Origin: Streptomyces tailanensis
GTDB taxonomy: Bacteria; Actinomycetota; Actinomycetes; Streptomycetales; Streptomycetaceae
Length of the DNA: 64,000 nucleotides
Assembly: GCF_008386495.1 (NCBI RefSeq)
Contig: NZ_VTHJ01000001.1
Span: 178,045-242,044, forward strand
Reading direction: 5' to 3'
Position 1 is the first letter of the stretch. The number at the start of each line of letters is the position of its first letter. Shown here piece by piece: positions 47,133 to 54,698 of the stretch. A program made the translations under genes and the position numbers. Below the pieces are notes generated by a model, which was given only the letters and a program-made list of their open reading frames with translations, had not been told where the DNA came from and ran no database searches.

Positions 47133-47146
47133 TTGAACCCGTTCAA
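47133..47146. promoter_or_regulatory. 14-bp palindrome between kstR2 and fadA6
   Basis: TTGAAC-CC-GTTCAA is a perfect dyad 26 nt before the fadA6 ATG. It differs from the CCTAAC-type sites, so it may be bound by another protein or be a small hairpin in the kstR2 3' end. Confidence 0.4.
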
Positions 47147-47172
47147 CTCATCGTGGAAGCAGGGGAGTTGCC

Positions 47173-48330
47173 ATGGCCGAGGCCTACATCGTCGAAGCGG
47201 TCCGTACGCCCGTCGGGCGGCGTGGGGGAGGGCTCGGCGCGGTTCATCCGGCCGATCTGGGCGCGCATGTGCTGAAGGAGTTGGTGGGGCGCGCCGACAT
47301 CGATCCCGCCGCCGTGGAGGACGTCGTCTTCGGCTGTCTGGACGCGGTGGGGCCGCAGGCCGGTGACATCGCGCGGACCAGTTGGCTGGCCGCCGGGCTG
47401 CCGGAGGAGGTGCCCGGGACGACCGTCGACCGGCAGTGCGGCTCCTCTCAGCAGGCCGTGCACTTCGCCGCCCAGGCCGTGCTCTCCGGCACGCAGGACC
47501 TGGTCGTCGCGGGTGGCGTGCAGAACATGACCATGGTCCCCATCGCCTTCGCCTCCCGGCAGGCCGCCGTGCCGCTCGGGCTCACCGAGGGGCCGTTCGC
47601 GGGGAGTGAGGGGTGGCGGGCGCGGTACGGGGAGCGGCCGGTGAACCAGTTCGTCGGGGCCGAGATGATCGCCTCCAAGTGGGGGATCAGCCGGGAGGAC
47701 CAGCAGGAGTACGCGCTCCGGTCGCATCAGCGGGCGGTGCGGGCCATTGACGAAGGGCGCTTCGAGAAGGAGACCGTCGCGTACGGGGGTGTGGCCGTGG
47801 ACGAGGGGCCGCGCCGGGACACCTCGCTGGAGAAGATGGCCGCGCTGAAACCGGTGATCGACGGGGGCACTGTCACCGCCGCGTGCTCCTCCCAGGTGTC
47901 CGACGGTGCGGCCGCGCTGCTGCTCGCCTCCGAGCGGGCGGTACGCGAACACGGGCTGCGGCCACGCGCGCGCGTGCACCACCTCTCCGTGCGCGGCGAG
48001 GATCCCATCCGTATGCTCACCGCCCCGATACCGGCGACCGCGTACGCCCTGAAGAAGACCGGCCTCTCGCTGGACACCATCGACCTCGTCGAGATCAACG
48101 AGGCGTTCGCGCCCGTCGTGCTGGCCTGGCTGAAGGAGACGGGGGCGGATCCGGCGAAGGTCAACGTCAACGGGGGCGCGATTGCCCTCGGGCACCCCCT
48201 GGGTGCGACGGGCGCCAAGCTGATGACGACTCTGCTGCACGAGTTGGAGCGCACGGGGGGGCGGTTCGGGCTCCAGACGATGTGCGAGGGCGGGGGGCAG
48301 GCGAACGTGACGATTGTTGAGCGGGTTTGA
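47173..48330 (+). CDS. fadA6: Acetyl-CoA acetyltransferase (thiolase), FadA6-like, 385 aa
   Basis: A complete thiolase. The nucleophile is C89 in TTVDRQCGSSQQAVHFAA, the histidine lies in GGAIALGHPLGATGAKLM and the second cysteine in LQTMCEGGGQANV. NEAFAPVVLAW and VTAACSSQVSDGAAALLL are further family motifs. In the KstR2 regulon FadA6 cleaves a ring-derived beta-ketoacyl-CoA late in the pathway. CAGGGGAG precedes the ATG. It lies 44 nt after the regulator gene and ends in a convergent region with the IpdC gene, separated by a repeat element. Confidence 0.88.
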   Translation: MAEAYIVEAVRTPVGRRGGGLGAVHPADLGAHVLKELVGRADIDPAAVEDVVFGCLDAVGPQAGDIARTSWLAAGLPEEVPGTTVDRQCGSSQQAVHFAAQAVLSGTQDLVVAGGVQNMTMVPIAFASRQAAVPLGLTEGPFAGSEGWRARYGERPVNQFVGAEMIASKWGISREDQQEYALRSHQRAVRAIDEGRFEKETVAYGGVAVDEGPRRDTSLEKMAALKPVIDGGTVTAACSSQVSDGAAALLLASERAVREHGLRPRARVHHLSVRGEDPIRMLTAPIPATAYALKKTGLSLDTIDLVEINEAFAPVVLAWLKETGADPAKVNVNGGAIALGHPLGATGAKLMTTLLHELERTGGRFGLQTMCEGGGQANVTIVERV

Positions 48331-48352
48331 AGGGGCTGACCCGCCGTCGTAG

Positions 48353-48437
48353 CTGCGGGCAGTCGTGCCGCTGGGGCGATGGGGGTACCTCTCGCTCGAG
48401 CGAAGCCGAGAGTGGGGGAGGGCGGGCGCAGCGGCAC
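48353..48437. repeat. Dispersed palindromic repeat between convergent genes
   Basis: This 85-bp element closely matches the intragenic copy at 28735-28837. The core TCTCGCTCGAGCG and flanking C/G-rich arms can fold. It lies between two convergent stops (48330 and 48461), where it could terminate transcription from both sides; a weak GCGGGT/ACCCGC stem at 48321-48344 precedes it. Confidence 0.65.
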
Positions 48438-48460
48438 CTCGTAGCGCCGAGTCGCGCAGC

Positions 48461-49525
48461 CTACCCCCGCTCAGCCACAGCGCCGGGTGCGAGCCCGTCG
48501 ATGATTTGCGCGGCCTCCTTCATCACCCGCTCCACCAGCTCCGCGCATGACGGCAGGTCGTCGATCACCCCGCTGACCTGGCCCGCTGCCATCACTCCCA
48601 GGTCCGTGCGGCCGTCGACCATCGCGGACTTGAGGAGGATGGGGGTGTTGGCGGCGAGGAGGAGTTGGCTCCAGGTGAGATTTTTGCCGTGGCGGGTGGT
48701 GAGGGCGTCTTGGAGGAGTTGGCGCCAGGTCAGGCCGGAGAGCTTGTGGAAGGCGGCTGCGTGGCGGATCGCCTGGGAGAGGGTTTTCAGGCGGCCGGCG
48801 TTTTCCAGTGCGGTGACCAGGTCTGTGCGGAGCATGCGGTGGGGGAGGCCGTCGACCGCGCGGGTCACGGTGATGTCTTTGACGGTGGCCGCCAGGTAGC
48901 GGGCCTTCACCGGGTCCGGCACCGTCGAGTCCGAGGTGAGCAGGAAACGCGTGCCCATGGCGATGCCGGTCGCGCCGTAGGCCAGCGCCGCGACCAGGCC
49001 CCGTCCGTCGAAGAAGCCGCCTGCCGCGACGACCGGGATGTCCACGGCGTCCACGACCTGCGGGAGGAGGACCGTTGTCGCCACCTCGCCGGTGTGGCCG
49101 CCGCCCTCGCCGCCCTGCACGATCACGGCGTCCGCACCCCAGGCCGCGACCTTCTCGGCGTGCCGTCGGGCGCCTATGGAGGGGACGACGACTATGCCTG
49201 CTTGCTTGAGTTCGGTGATCAGGTCGGGGGAGGGGGCCAGGGCGAAGGAGGCTACGGGCACGCCCTCCTCGATCATGATGCGTACGCGGTCGCCGGCGTC
49301 CGTCGCGTCGGCGCGGAGGTTGACGCCGAAGGGGGCGTCCGTGCGGGACTTGACCTCTTGGATCGCCGTACGCAGCTGGTCGAGGGTCATGGTCGCGGAG
49401 GCCAGGATTCCGAGGGCGCCCGCGTTGGCTGTGGCGGAGACCAGGCGGGGGCCCGCCACCCAGCCCATGCCGGTCTGGACGATGGGGTGGCGGACACCTG
49501 TCAGGCGGGTGAGTGCCGTTTCCAT
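48461..49525 (-). CDS. ipdC: Nitronate monooxygenase-like flavoprotein, IpdC-like, 354 aa
   Basis: A TIM-barrel FMN protein of the nitronate monooxygenase/2-nitropropane dioxygenase family: GVRHPIVQTGMGWVAGPRLVSA, FGVNLRADATDAGDRV, VIVQGGEGGGHTGE, VVAAGGFFDGRGLVAALAYGATGIAMGTRFL. The C-terminal ~120 residues (KLSGLTWRQLLQDALTTRHG onward) are an extension found in the steroid-degradation branch. IpdC acts on a CoA intermediate of ring C/D breakdown. The ATG overlaps the ipdB stop as ATGA. Naming depends on the neighbouring ipdAB and echA20 genes. Confidence 0.85.
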   Translation of the reverse strand: METALTRLTGVRHPIVQTGMGWVAGPRLVSATANAGALGILASATMTLDQLRTAIQEVKSRTDAPFGVNLRADATDAGDRVRIMIEEGVPVASFALAPSPDLITELKQAGIVVVPSIGARRHAEKVAAWGADAVIVQGGEGGGHTGEVATTVLLPQVVDAVDIPVVAAGGFFDGRGLVAALAYGATGIAMGTRFLLTSDSTVPDPVKARYLAATVKDITVTRAVDGLPHRMLRTDLVTALENAGRLKTLSQAIRHAAAFHKLSGLTWRQLLQDALTTRHGKNLTWSQLLLAANTPILLKSAMVDGRTDLGVMAAGQVSGVIDDLPSCAELVERVMKEAAQIIDGLAPGAVAERG

Positions 49526-50244
49526 CAGGCCTCGACCTCGCGGATGCGGGTGTTCCGCGGGTCGATCACCTCGCGGATCAGGTGCAGTTCGGCGGGGGTC
49601 GGGTCACGGGTGTACGGCACGTCGTCCGGGATGGTAACGGCGAAGGCGGTCGCCTCCTTGACCTGGTCGACGGTGACTTCCGGGTGCAGGGACGCCAGCC
49701 GCATCGAGCGGTCCGGGGTGGTGAAGTCGAAGACGCCGAGGTCGGAGACGACGCGGGGGATGCGGTGGTGGCGTGCGTCGAGGGCGTGGTCGTAGCCCAC
49801 TCCGCACACCATGTCGGCCTTCTCGACGAAGACACGGCGGGAGTGTTTCGGGATCCAGTAACTGGTGGGGTTGTTGAGGGTGTTGACGGGGGCGCCGCGT
49901 ACGCCGAGCAGTTGGCGTTTCGGTTTTGTCCAGTCGCCTATGCAGGAGATGTTCTGGTTGCCGTAACGGTCGATCTGGCTCGCGCCCATCATCACGTGGC
50001 GGCGGCCGCCGGTGACCAGGGTGAGGTGCTGGCGGTAGGGGAGCCAGCCCTCGACGGTGCCGTCCGGGGTGACCAGCAGGGCCTCGCCGTCGGTGAGGAG
50101 CAGGTCCGGGGAGAAGGTGTGGCGGGCGAGGCGGGCGCCGATGGAAGGGATCAGGCCCATCGGGCTCGCGAGGATCTCGCCCGCGTCGCGCCAGGTCTCG
50201 GCGCAGGCGATCACGCAGTACTCGGCGCGGCTCACTCCGGACAC
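49525..50244 (-). CDS. ipdB: IpdB-like CoA-transferase-fold beta subunit, 239 aa
   Basis: The class I CoA-transferase beta fold is visible (ACAETWRDAGEILASPMGLIPSIGARLA, LLLTDGEALLV, VMMGASQIDRYGNQNISCIG, GVFDF, LHPEVTVDQVKEAT), but the catalytic Glu motif of true CoA transferases (SENG-like) is absent. That agrees with IpdAB, which is a hydrolase opening the last steroid ring rather than a transferase. I chose GTG 50244 with AGGAGG 4 nt upstream; GTG 50235 is the alternative and would overlap the ipdA stop as GTGA. It forms a heteromer with IpdA. Confidence 0.87.
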   Translation of the reverse strand: MSGVSRAEYCVIACAETWRDAGEILASPMGLIPSIGARLARHTFSPDLLLTDGEALLVTPDGTVEGWLPYRQHLTLVTGGRRHVMMGASQIDRYGNQNISCIGDWTKPKRQLLGVRGAPVNTLNNPTSYWIPKHSRRVFVEKADMVCGVGYDHALDARHHRIPRVVSDLGVFDFTTPDRSMRLASLHPEVTVDQVKEATAFAVTIPDDVPYTRDPTPAELHLIREVIDPRNTRIREVEA

Positions 50245-51077
50245 GTCGCCTCCTTGACCGCCGACTGGTACGCCTGCTCGTCGCCGCTGAGGAAACGCGC
50301 CGCGAACTCGGGCCAGGGGGTTGTCGCGTAGGTCTTCTGGAAGGCCTCGTCGCGGGCGTAGTCGGGGACGCAGGAGGTGAAGTGCGCGCCGCCCGGGGCC
50401 TCGATCACGCCTGTCACGACATGGCGTTTGAGGAGGAGTGAGGGGGGTGGGGCCTCCTTGGCCAGGTCCGCCGTGTCGACGATGCGTTCGCAGGAGACGT
50501 ACGCCGTGTCGGCGGCCTCGCAGAAGAGGTCGTCGAAGTACGGGTCCGGGCCCAGGTACTGGCCGTTGCCCTGGCGGTCGGCGCGGTTGACGTGGACGAG
50601 CGCCGCGTCCAGGCGGAGGGCGGGCATGGCCACGAAGGTCTCGCCGTCGGCGTAGGGGGAGGTGATGGTCCGCAGCTCCGGGTTGACCCGCATCACGTCG
50701 GAGCCGATGCCTGCCCTTACCGGCATGAAGGGGAGGCGGTTGGCGGCCGCGTGCAGGCCCCACATGAACATCGCCTCGTCGATCTCCATCAGCTCGAAGG
50801 CCCCCCGCTCGCGTGCCGCGCGGAAGTGGGGTTCCAGGGGGATCGAGTCGAGGGTGGCGAAAGCGGCGATCAGCTTTCGGATGCGGCCGGCGGCGGCGAG
50901 CATGCCTACGTCCGGGCCGCCGTACGAGACGACGGTGAGATCGGTGATCTCGGTACGGAGCAGTGCTCGCACCAGGGCCATGGGCTTGCGGCGCGAACCC
51001 CAGCCGCCGATGCCGAGCGTCATCCCGCTCTCCAGCCGCGAGGCGGCCTCGTCGGAGGTCATCGTCTTGTCACTCAC
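50232..51077 (-). CDS. ipdA: IpdA-like CoA-transferase-fold alpha subunit, 281 aa
   Basis: An alpha subunit of the class I CoA-transferase fold: ESGMTLGIGGWGSRRKPMALVRALLR, DLTVVSYGGPDVGMLAAAGRIRKL, ELMEIDEAMFMWGLHAAANRLPFMPVRAGIGSDV and HVNRADRQGNGQYLGPDPY. These features are those of IpdA, which with IpdB hydrolytically opens ring C of the CoA thioester left after ring D opening. GTG 51077 overlaps the echA20 stop by 8 nt. The pair sits next to ipdC and echA20 exactly as in mycobacteria. Confidence 0.9.
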   Translation of the reverse strand: MSDKTMTSDEAASRLESGMTLGIGGWGSRRKPMALVRALLRTEITDLTVVSYGGPDVGMLAAAGRIRKLIAAFATLDSIPLEPHFRAARERGAFELMEIDEAMFMWGLHAAANRLPFMPVRAGIGSDVMRVNPELRTITSPYADGETFVAMPALRLDAALVHVNRADRQGNGQYLGPDPYFDDLFCEAADTAYVSCERIVDTADLAKEAPPPSLLLKRHVVTGVIEAPGGAHFTSCVPDYARDEAFQKTYATTPWPEFAARFLSGDEQAYQSAVKEATCPE

Positions 51078-51852
51078 CCGGTTCCCCCTCAGGTCCCTTC
51101 GCTTCCGGCTTGGTTTCGGGCTTGCCGAAGGTGTCGCGGAGCTCGTCTGCCACCCCGTCGAGGTTGGCCTCGAAGGTGAAGCCCTGTTCGAAGCGGTAAC
51201 TGCGGCGGACGTCGACGGGGTCGATGCCGTTGATCGCGGCCTTGGCCAGCCGGATCAGCCGGGCGTCCTTGGCGGCTATCTCGCGCGCCAACTCCAGGGC
51301 CGCGGTGAGCAGTTCGGCGCGCGATACGACCTTCCAGACCGAGCCGTGCCCCCGTAGCTCGGCCGCCGTCGCCGTACGCGAGGTGTAATACAGCGCGCGC
51401 ATCAGGTGCTGGGGGACCAGCCGGGCCAGATGCGTCGCCGCACCCAGCGCACCCCGGTCGAGCTCCGGCAGCCCGAACGTGGCGTCGTCGCTCGCCACGA
51501 TCGCGTCCGCGCTGCCCACCAGCCCGATCCCACCTCCCAGACAGAAACCGTGCACCGCGGCGACCACCGGCACCTCGCACTCGTACACGGCGGCGAACGC
51601 CTCCGCGCAGCCCTGGTTGGCGCCGATCAGCGCACGCCGCCCCGCCGCCTGGATCTCCTTGATGTCCACCCCGGCGTTGAACCCGCGCCCTTCCGCCGCC
51701 AGCACCACGCACCCGACGGACGGATCACGCCCCGCCCCGCGCAGCGCGTCGGCCAGCTCGAACCAGCCGCGCACCGGCAACGCGTTCACCGGCGGGAAGT
51801 CAACCGTGACAACGGAAATCCCCTTTTCGGGGGACGAGGTGGAGACACCCAT
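51070..51852 (-). CDS. echA20: Enoyl-CoA hydratase/isomerase family hydrolase, EchA20-like, 260 aa
   Basis: A crotonase-fold protein: VVTVDFPPVNALPVRGWFELADAL, the oxyanion-hole segment GRGFNAGVDIKEIQ, and HGFCLGGGIGLVGSADAIVASDDATFGLPELDRGALGAATHL. The GALGAATHL end of that loop, as I recall, is typical of EchA20, which opens steroid ring D hydrolytically. A C-terminal Pro/Glu/Lys-rich tail is present. ATG 51852 is the only suitable start and lies in a compact divergent promoter shared with an SDR gene. Confidence 0.88.
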   Translation of the reverse strand: MGVSTSSPEKGISVVTVDFPPVNALPVRGWFELADALRGAGRDPSVGCVVLAAEGRGFNAGVDIKEIQAAGRRALIGANQGCAEAFAAVYECEVPVVAAVHGFCLGGGIGLVGSADAIVASDDATFGLPELDRGALGAATHLARLVPQHLMRALYYTSRTATAAELRGHGSVWKVVSRAELLTAALELAREIAAKDARLIRLAKAAINGIDPVDVRRSYRFEQGFTFEANLDGVADELRDTFGKPETKPEAKGPEGEPGE

Positions 51853-51862
51853 AGCCGCATCA

Positions 51863-51913
51863 GCTACCTTCCACCTAACGTTTGTTAGGTACATCTCTTG
51901 GGTGGAAGGTAGC
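51863..51913. promoter_or_regulatory. Nested palindromic operator between echA20 and the SDR pair
   Basis: An 18-bp perfect dyad ACCTAAC-GTTT-GTTAGGT (51873-51890) lies inside 13-bp outer arms GCTACCTTCCACC (51863-51875) and GGTGGAAGGTAGC (51901-51913). The outer arms place GGAAGG upstream of both divergent start codons (51852 and 51919), so they may act mainly as symmetrical ribosome sites, while the inner dyad is the likely repressor site. Confidence 0.7.
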
Positions 51914-51918
51914 AGCGG

Positions 51919-52671
51919 ATGCGGCTCAACGGGAAGGTCGCCGTCGTCACCGGCGGCACGCGCGGCGTCGGCGCCGGCATCGCCCGCGCCCTCGCCGAAG
52001 CGGGCGCCGAGGTCGTCGTATGCGCCCGCCGTCCGCCCGAAGTGCCGGTCAAGGGCGCCGAGTTCAGACCCGTGGACGTCCGGGACCCCGACGCCGTCCA
52101 CCGCCTCTTCGACGACCTGCCCCGGCTCGACACCCTCGTCAACAACGCTGGAGGCACCCCCTACCGGCCCCTCACCGCAGCCGACGCCCACCGCCACGCC
52201 CGCGTCATCGACCTCAACCTCACCGCCCCGCTCACCGTCTCCCTCGCCGCGTACGAGCACCTCCGCCGGGCCAGAGGCGCGATCGTGATGATCGGCAGCG
52301 TCAGCGGCAGCCGCCCGTCGCCCGGCTCGGCGGCGTACGGCGCGGCCAAGGCCGGCCTGGAGCATCTCGCGCGCTCGATGGCCGTGGAATGGGCCCCGGA
52401 GATACGCGTCAACACCCTCGTCCTCGGCATGGTCCGCACGGAGCTCTCCCACCTCCACTACGGCGACGCGGACGGCATTGCGGCAGTCGCCCGCACGGTC
52501 CCCCTGGGCCGCCTCGCCGAACCGTCCGACGTGGGCGAGGCCGCCGTCTTCCTCGCCTCCGACGCGGCGGCCTACATCACCGGCGCCTCGCTCCACGTCC
52601 ACGGCGGCGGAGAACGCCCGGCCTTCCTCGACGCGGCCACGGCCAACAAACAGAGAGGAGAAACCACGTGA
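51919..52671 (+). CDS. SDR family oxidoreductase (Rv3549c-like), 250 aa
   Basis: A classical SDR: cofactor motif VVTGGTRGVGAGIARAL, LVNNAGGTPY, the serine in IVMIGSVSGSRPSPGS, the YGAAKAG active site and a C-terminal ITGASLHVHGGGERPAFL. Its place divergent from echA20 and upstream of a second SDR copies the Rv3548c-Rv3549c-echA20 arrangement of mycobacteria. GGAAGG precedes the ATG at 9-nt spacing. A role in oxidising a hydroxyacyl-CoA of the CD-ring pathway is inferred. Confidence 0.82.
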   Translation: MRLNGKVAVVTGGTRGVGAGIARALAEAGAEVVVCARRPPEVPVKGAEFRPVDVRDPDAVHRLFDDLPRLDTLVNNAGGTPYRPLTAADAHRHARVIDLNLTAPLTVSLAAYEHLRRARGAIVMIGSVSGSRPSPGSAAYGAAKAGLEHLARSMAVEWAPEIRVNTLVLGMVRTELSHLHYGDADGIAAVARTVPLGRLAEPSDVGEAAVFLASDAAAYITGASLHVHGGGERPAFLDAATANKQRGETT

Positions 52672-53591
52672 ACGCACCACGACTCTGCGAGGGGCGCGTC
52701 GTCGTGATCACCGGCGCGGGGCGCGGACTCGGACGCGCCCACGCGCTCGCCTACGCCGCCGAGGGCGCCCGAGTCGTCGTCAACGACCTCGGCGTAGGAC
52801 TGGACGGCACACCGGACGACGCCCCGGCCCCCGACAGCCCGGCCGCCCGGGTCGCCGACGAGATCCGCACGGCAGGAGGGGAGGCGATCGCCCACGGCGG
52901 CGACATCGCGACCACCGAGGGCGCCACGTCTCTGATACGCACCGCACTGGACACGTACGGCCGCCTCGACACCCTCGTCAACAACGCCGGCTTCCTGCGC
53001 GACCGGATGCTCGTCAACCTCGACGAGGACGACTGGGACGCCGTCGTCCGGGTCCACCTCAAGGGCCACTTCCTCCCGCTGAAGCACGCCGCCGCACACT
53101 GGCGGGCCGAGGCCAAGGCGGGACGGACGCCGGTGGCACGAGTCGTCAACACCAGCAGCGGCGCCGGCCTGCTCGGCTCCGTCGGCCAGGGCAACTACAG
53201 CGCCGCCAAGGCGGGCATAGTCGCCCTGACCCTCGTCGCCGCCGCCGAACTCCAGCGCTACGGCATCCAGGTCAACGCCATCGCCCCCGCCGCGCGGACC
53301 AGGATGACGGAGAGCACCTTTGCCGAGACGATGGCCGCGCCCGGCGTCGGCTTCGACGCCATGGCTCCGGAGAACGTGTCTCCCCTGGTGGTGTGGCTGG
53401 GCTCAGCCGCGAGCACCGGCGTCACCGGCCGAGTCTTCGAAACGGAGGCCGGCCGCATCACCGTCATGCAGGGCTGGCACCCCGGCCCCACCACAGACAA
53501 GGGCACCCGCTGGACCCCAACAGAAGCAGGCGAGGCAGCCCTGAAACTCCTGGCAGAGGCAAAGGAGCCACGACCGGTGTACGGCACCTGA
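52668..53591 (+). CDS. SDR family oxidoreductase (Rv3548c-like), 307 aa
   Basis: A longer SDR of the multifunctional-enzyme/HSD type: VVVITGAGRGLGRAHALAYAAEGARVVVNDLG with an insertion after the second strand (GLDGTPDDAPAPDSPAARVADE), then LVNNAGFLRDRMLVNLDEDDWDAV, the serine in VVNTSSGAGLLGS and YSAAKAGIVAL. The C terminus has GRVFETEAGRITVMQGW, typical of the hydroxyacyl-CoA dehydrogenase subgroup. GTG 52668 overlaps the previous stop, with GAGAGGAG upstream. It is the last gene of the cluster and converges with a zinc-protease-like gene. Confidence 0.82.
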   Translation: MNAPRLCEGRVVVITGAGRGLGRAHALAYAAEGARVVVNDLGVGLDGTPDDAPAPDSPAARVADEIRTAGGEAIAHGGDIATTEGATSLIRTALDTYGRLDTLVNNAGFLRDRMLVNLDEDDWDAVVRVHLKGHFLPLKHAAAHWRAEAKAGRTPVARVVNTSSGAGLLGSVGQGNYSAAKAGIVALTLVAAAELQRYGIQVNAIAPAARTRMTESTFAETMAAPGVGFDAMAPENVSPLVVWLGSAASTGVTGRVFETEAGRITVMQGWHPGPTTDKGTRWTPTEAGEAALKLLAEAKEPRPVYGT

Positions 53592-53636
53592 GGATTGGGG
53601 CCGCGCCCCGAACCGAACCCCCACCCCCTCGTGCGT

Positions 53637-54545
53637 CTACGTGTCACACTCCAAAACCGTCCGACACAACCCACACCGAGCCCGAACCCGCCCCCGAACC
53701 GGCACCCTGATTTTCTGATGACAGGTAGGACAAGGAAACGACACCCTCAACGGCCCCCGCCCATCCGGCGTGAACGCATACGACACCCCCCCCCCCCCCC
53801 CACCCCCCGGCCCAGCCGACCGCAGGTCAAGCGCATGGCGCCGATCCCGGGCGTACCGCCGCCGCCCCACCCACCCCGCCCCGGTCAACGGCGGCTGCTG
53901 CTCGTCCCGCCGAGCCCGCCCCCGCCCCTCCGCATACGCGGAATACGCCTGCGGACTCGTGAACCACACCGAAGGATCCTCCCCGAACACCTGCGCCCGC
54001 TTGGCCAGCACATATCCGAACTCCTCCGGCGTCAGATACCCGAGCTTCTGCGACGACGCGGCGTCCTCCCGAAACGCGTCGAGCAGCAGCCAGCCCGCCC
54101 CCAGATACGTCGCCGCCGTATCCGTGAGGATCTCGTTCTCCCGGGTGCCGGAGAACGACAGCCCGAGCCGGTGCAGATAGACGTGCATCACCTCGTGGGC
54201 GAGGGCCGCGCCGATGTCCCGGCGGTGGGTGCGGAAGCGGTCGTTGAGCTCGATGAAGTACTCGGGACCGGCGGCCAGTTCGACGCTCGCCGCGTGCGTC
54301 ATCTCACGGAAGCTGATGACCATCCGAGCATCCGGTAGCCGATAGTGCCGGACCAGCTCGCGGGCCACCCGCTGGGCACCGAGATAAAGATCGTCGGTGT
54401 CGCAGAACGCCACGTCGACGGGGGCCACGCTGGTGTCGAAGGTGTGGATCGTGTCGTACGAGAGCCGCTTGTACAGCGCGGTGATCGACTCCCGCACGAG
54501 GTCCAGGTGCGGGTAGCCGTGCTCGACCGGTCCGCCGTTCGCCAC
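53637..54545 (-). CDS. Putative zinc-metalloprotease-like protein with C-terminal zinc ribbon, 302 aa
   Basis: The gluzincin motif H117-E-V-M-H121 lies in ALAHEVMHVYLHRLGLSF, followed by TRENEILTDTAATYLG, which could supply a third ligand. The N terminus (HLDLVRESITALYKRLSYDTI) is helical. After a low-complexity Gly stretch (residues ~247-254) comes a zinc ribbon with CPTC and CGLC pairs (PCPTCHQKI, ARCGLCRTVLEC). The GTG start is at 54545. The Gly stretch is encoded by a 16-nt homopolymer, so the C-terminal ribbon could be lost by slippage. No named family is certain; a SprT-like role is a guess. Confidence 0.7.
   Translation of the reverse strand: MANGGPVEHGYPHLDLVRESITALYKRLSYDTIHTFDTSVAPVDVAFCDTDDLYLGAQRVARELVRHYRLPDARMVISFREMTHAASVELAAGPEYFIELNDRFRTHRRDIGAALAHEVMHVYLHRLGLSFSGTRENEILTDTAATYLGAGWLLLDAFREDAASSQKLGYLTPEEFGYVLAKRAQVFGEDPSVWFTSPQAYSAYAEGRGRARRDEQQPPLTGAGWVGRRRYARDRRHALDLRSAGPGGGGGGGVSYAFTPDGRGPLRVSFPCPTCHQKIRVPVRGRVRARCGLCRTVLECDT
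53786..53801. repeat. 16-nt C homopolymer (G on the coding strand)
   Basis: Sixteen consecutive C residues, followed by A and six more C, lie inside the zinc-ribbon protein gene. As assembled the tract keeps the frame into an intact CPTC/CGLC ribbon, so the length is probably right in this genome. Confidence 0.8.
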
Positions 54546-54685
54546 GTCCGCACCCCCAGAGACGTCTCGATACGTTCCACTCTAAGCCGGTACGGACGCT
54601 CCACACCGGTGCGAACGGATGCTCGCCCGCCCGCAGCGACAGCGGCCGGAGCCATACGCCTCGCGCCCCGGCCACGGCCGCCCCG

Positions 54686-54691
54686 TAGGGT
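54686..54691 (+). promoter_or_regulatory. -10-like TAGGGT for leaderless chorismate mutase mRNA
   Basis: TAGGGT lies 7 nt (GACGACC) before the ATG at 54699, with no ribosome binding site. Confidence 0.5.
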
Positions 54692-54698
54692 GACGACC

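Noticed and set aside
49525..51077. Ordinary 3-oxoacid CoA-transferase pair
   Set aside because: The beta subunit lacks the SENG-like catalytic Glu motif and the pair is embedded with ipdC, echA20 and kstR2 homologues, so IpdAB is the better call.
43495..53591. Acquisition of the steroid cluster on a mobile element
   Set aside because: No integrase, transposase, tRNA or att-like repeat flanks it and codon use looks like the neighbours; horizontal transfer is possible but not shown.
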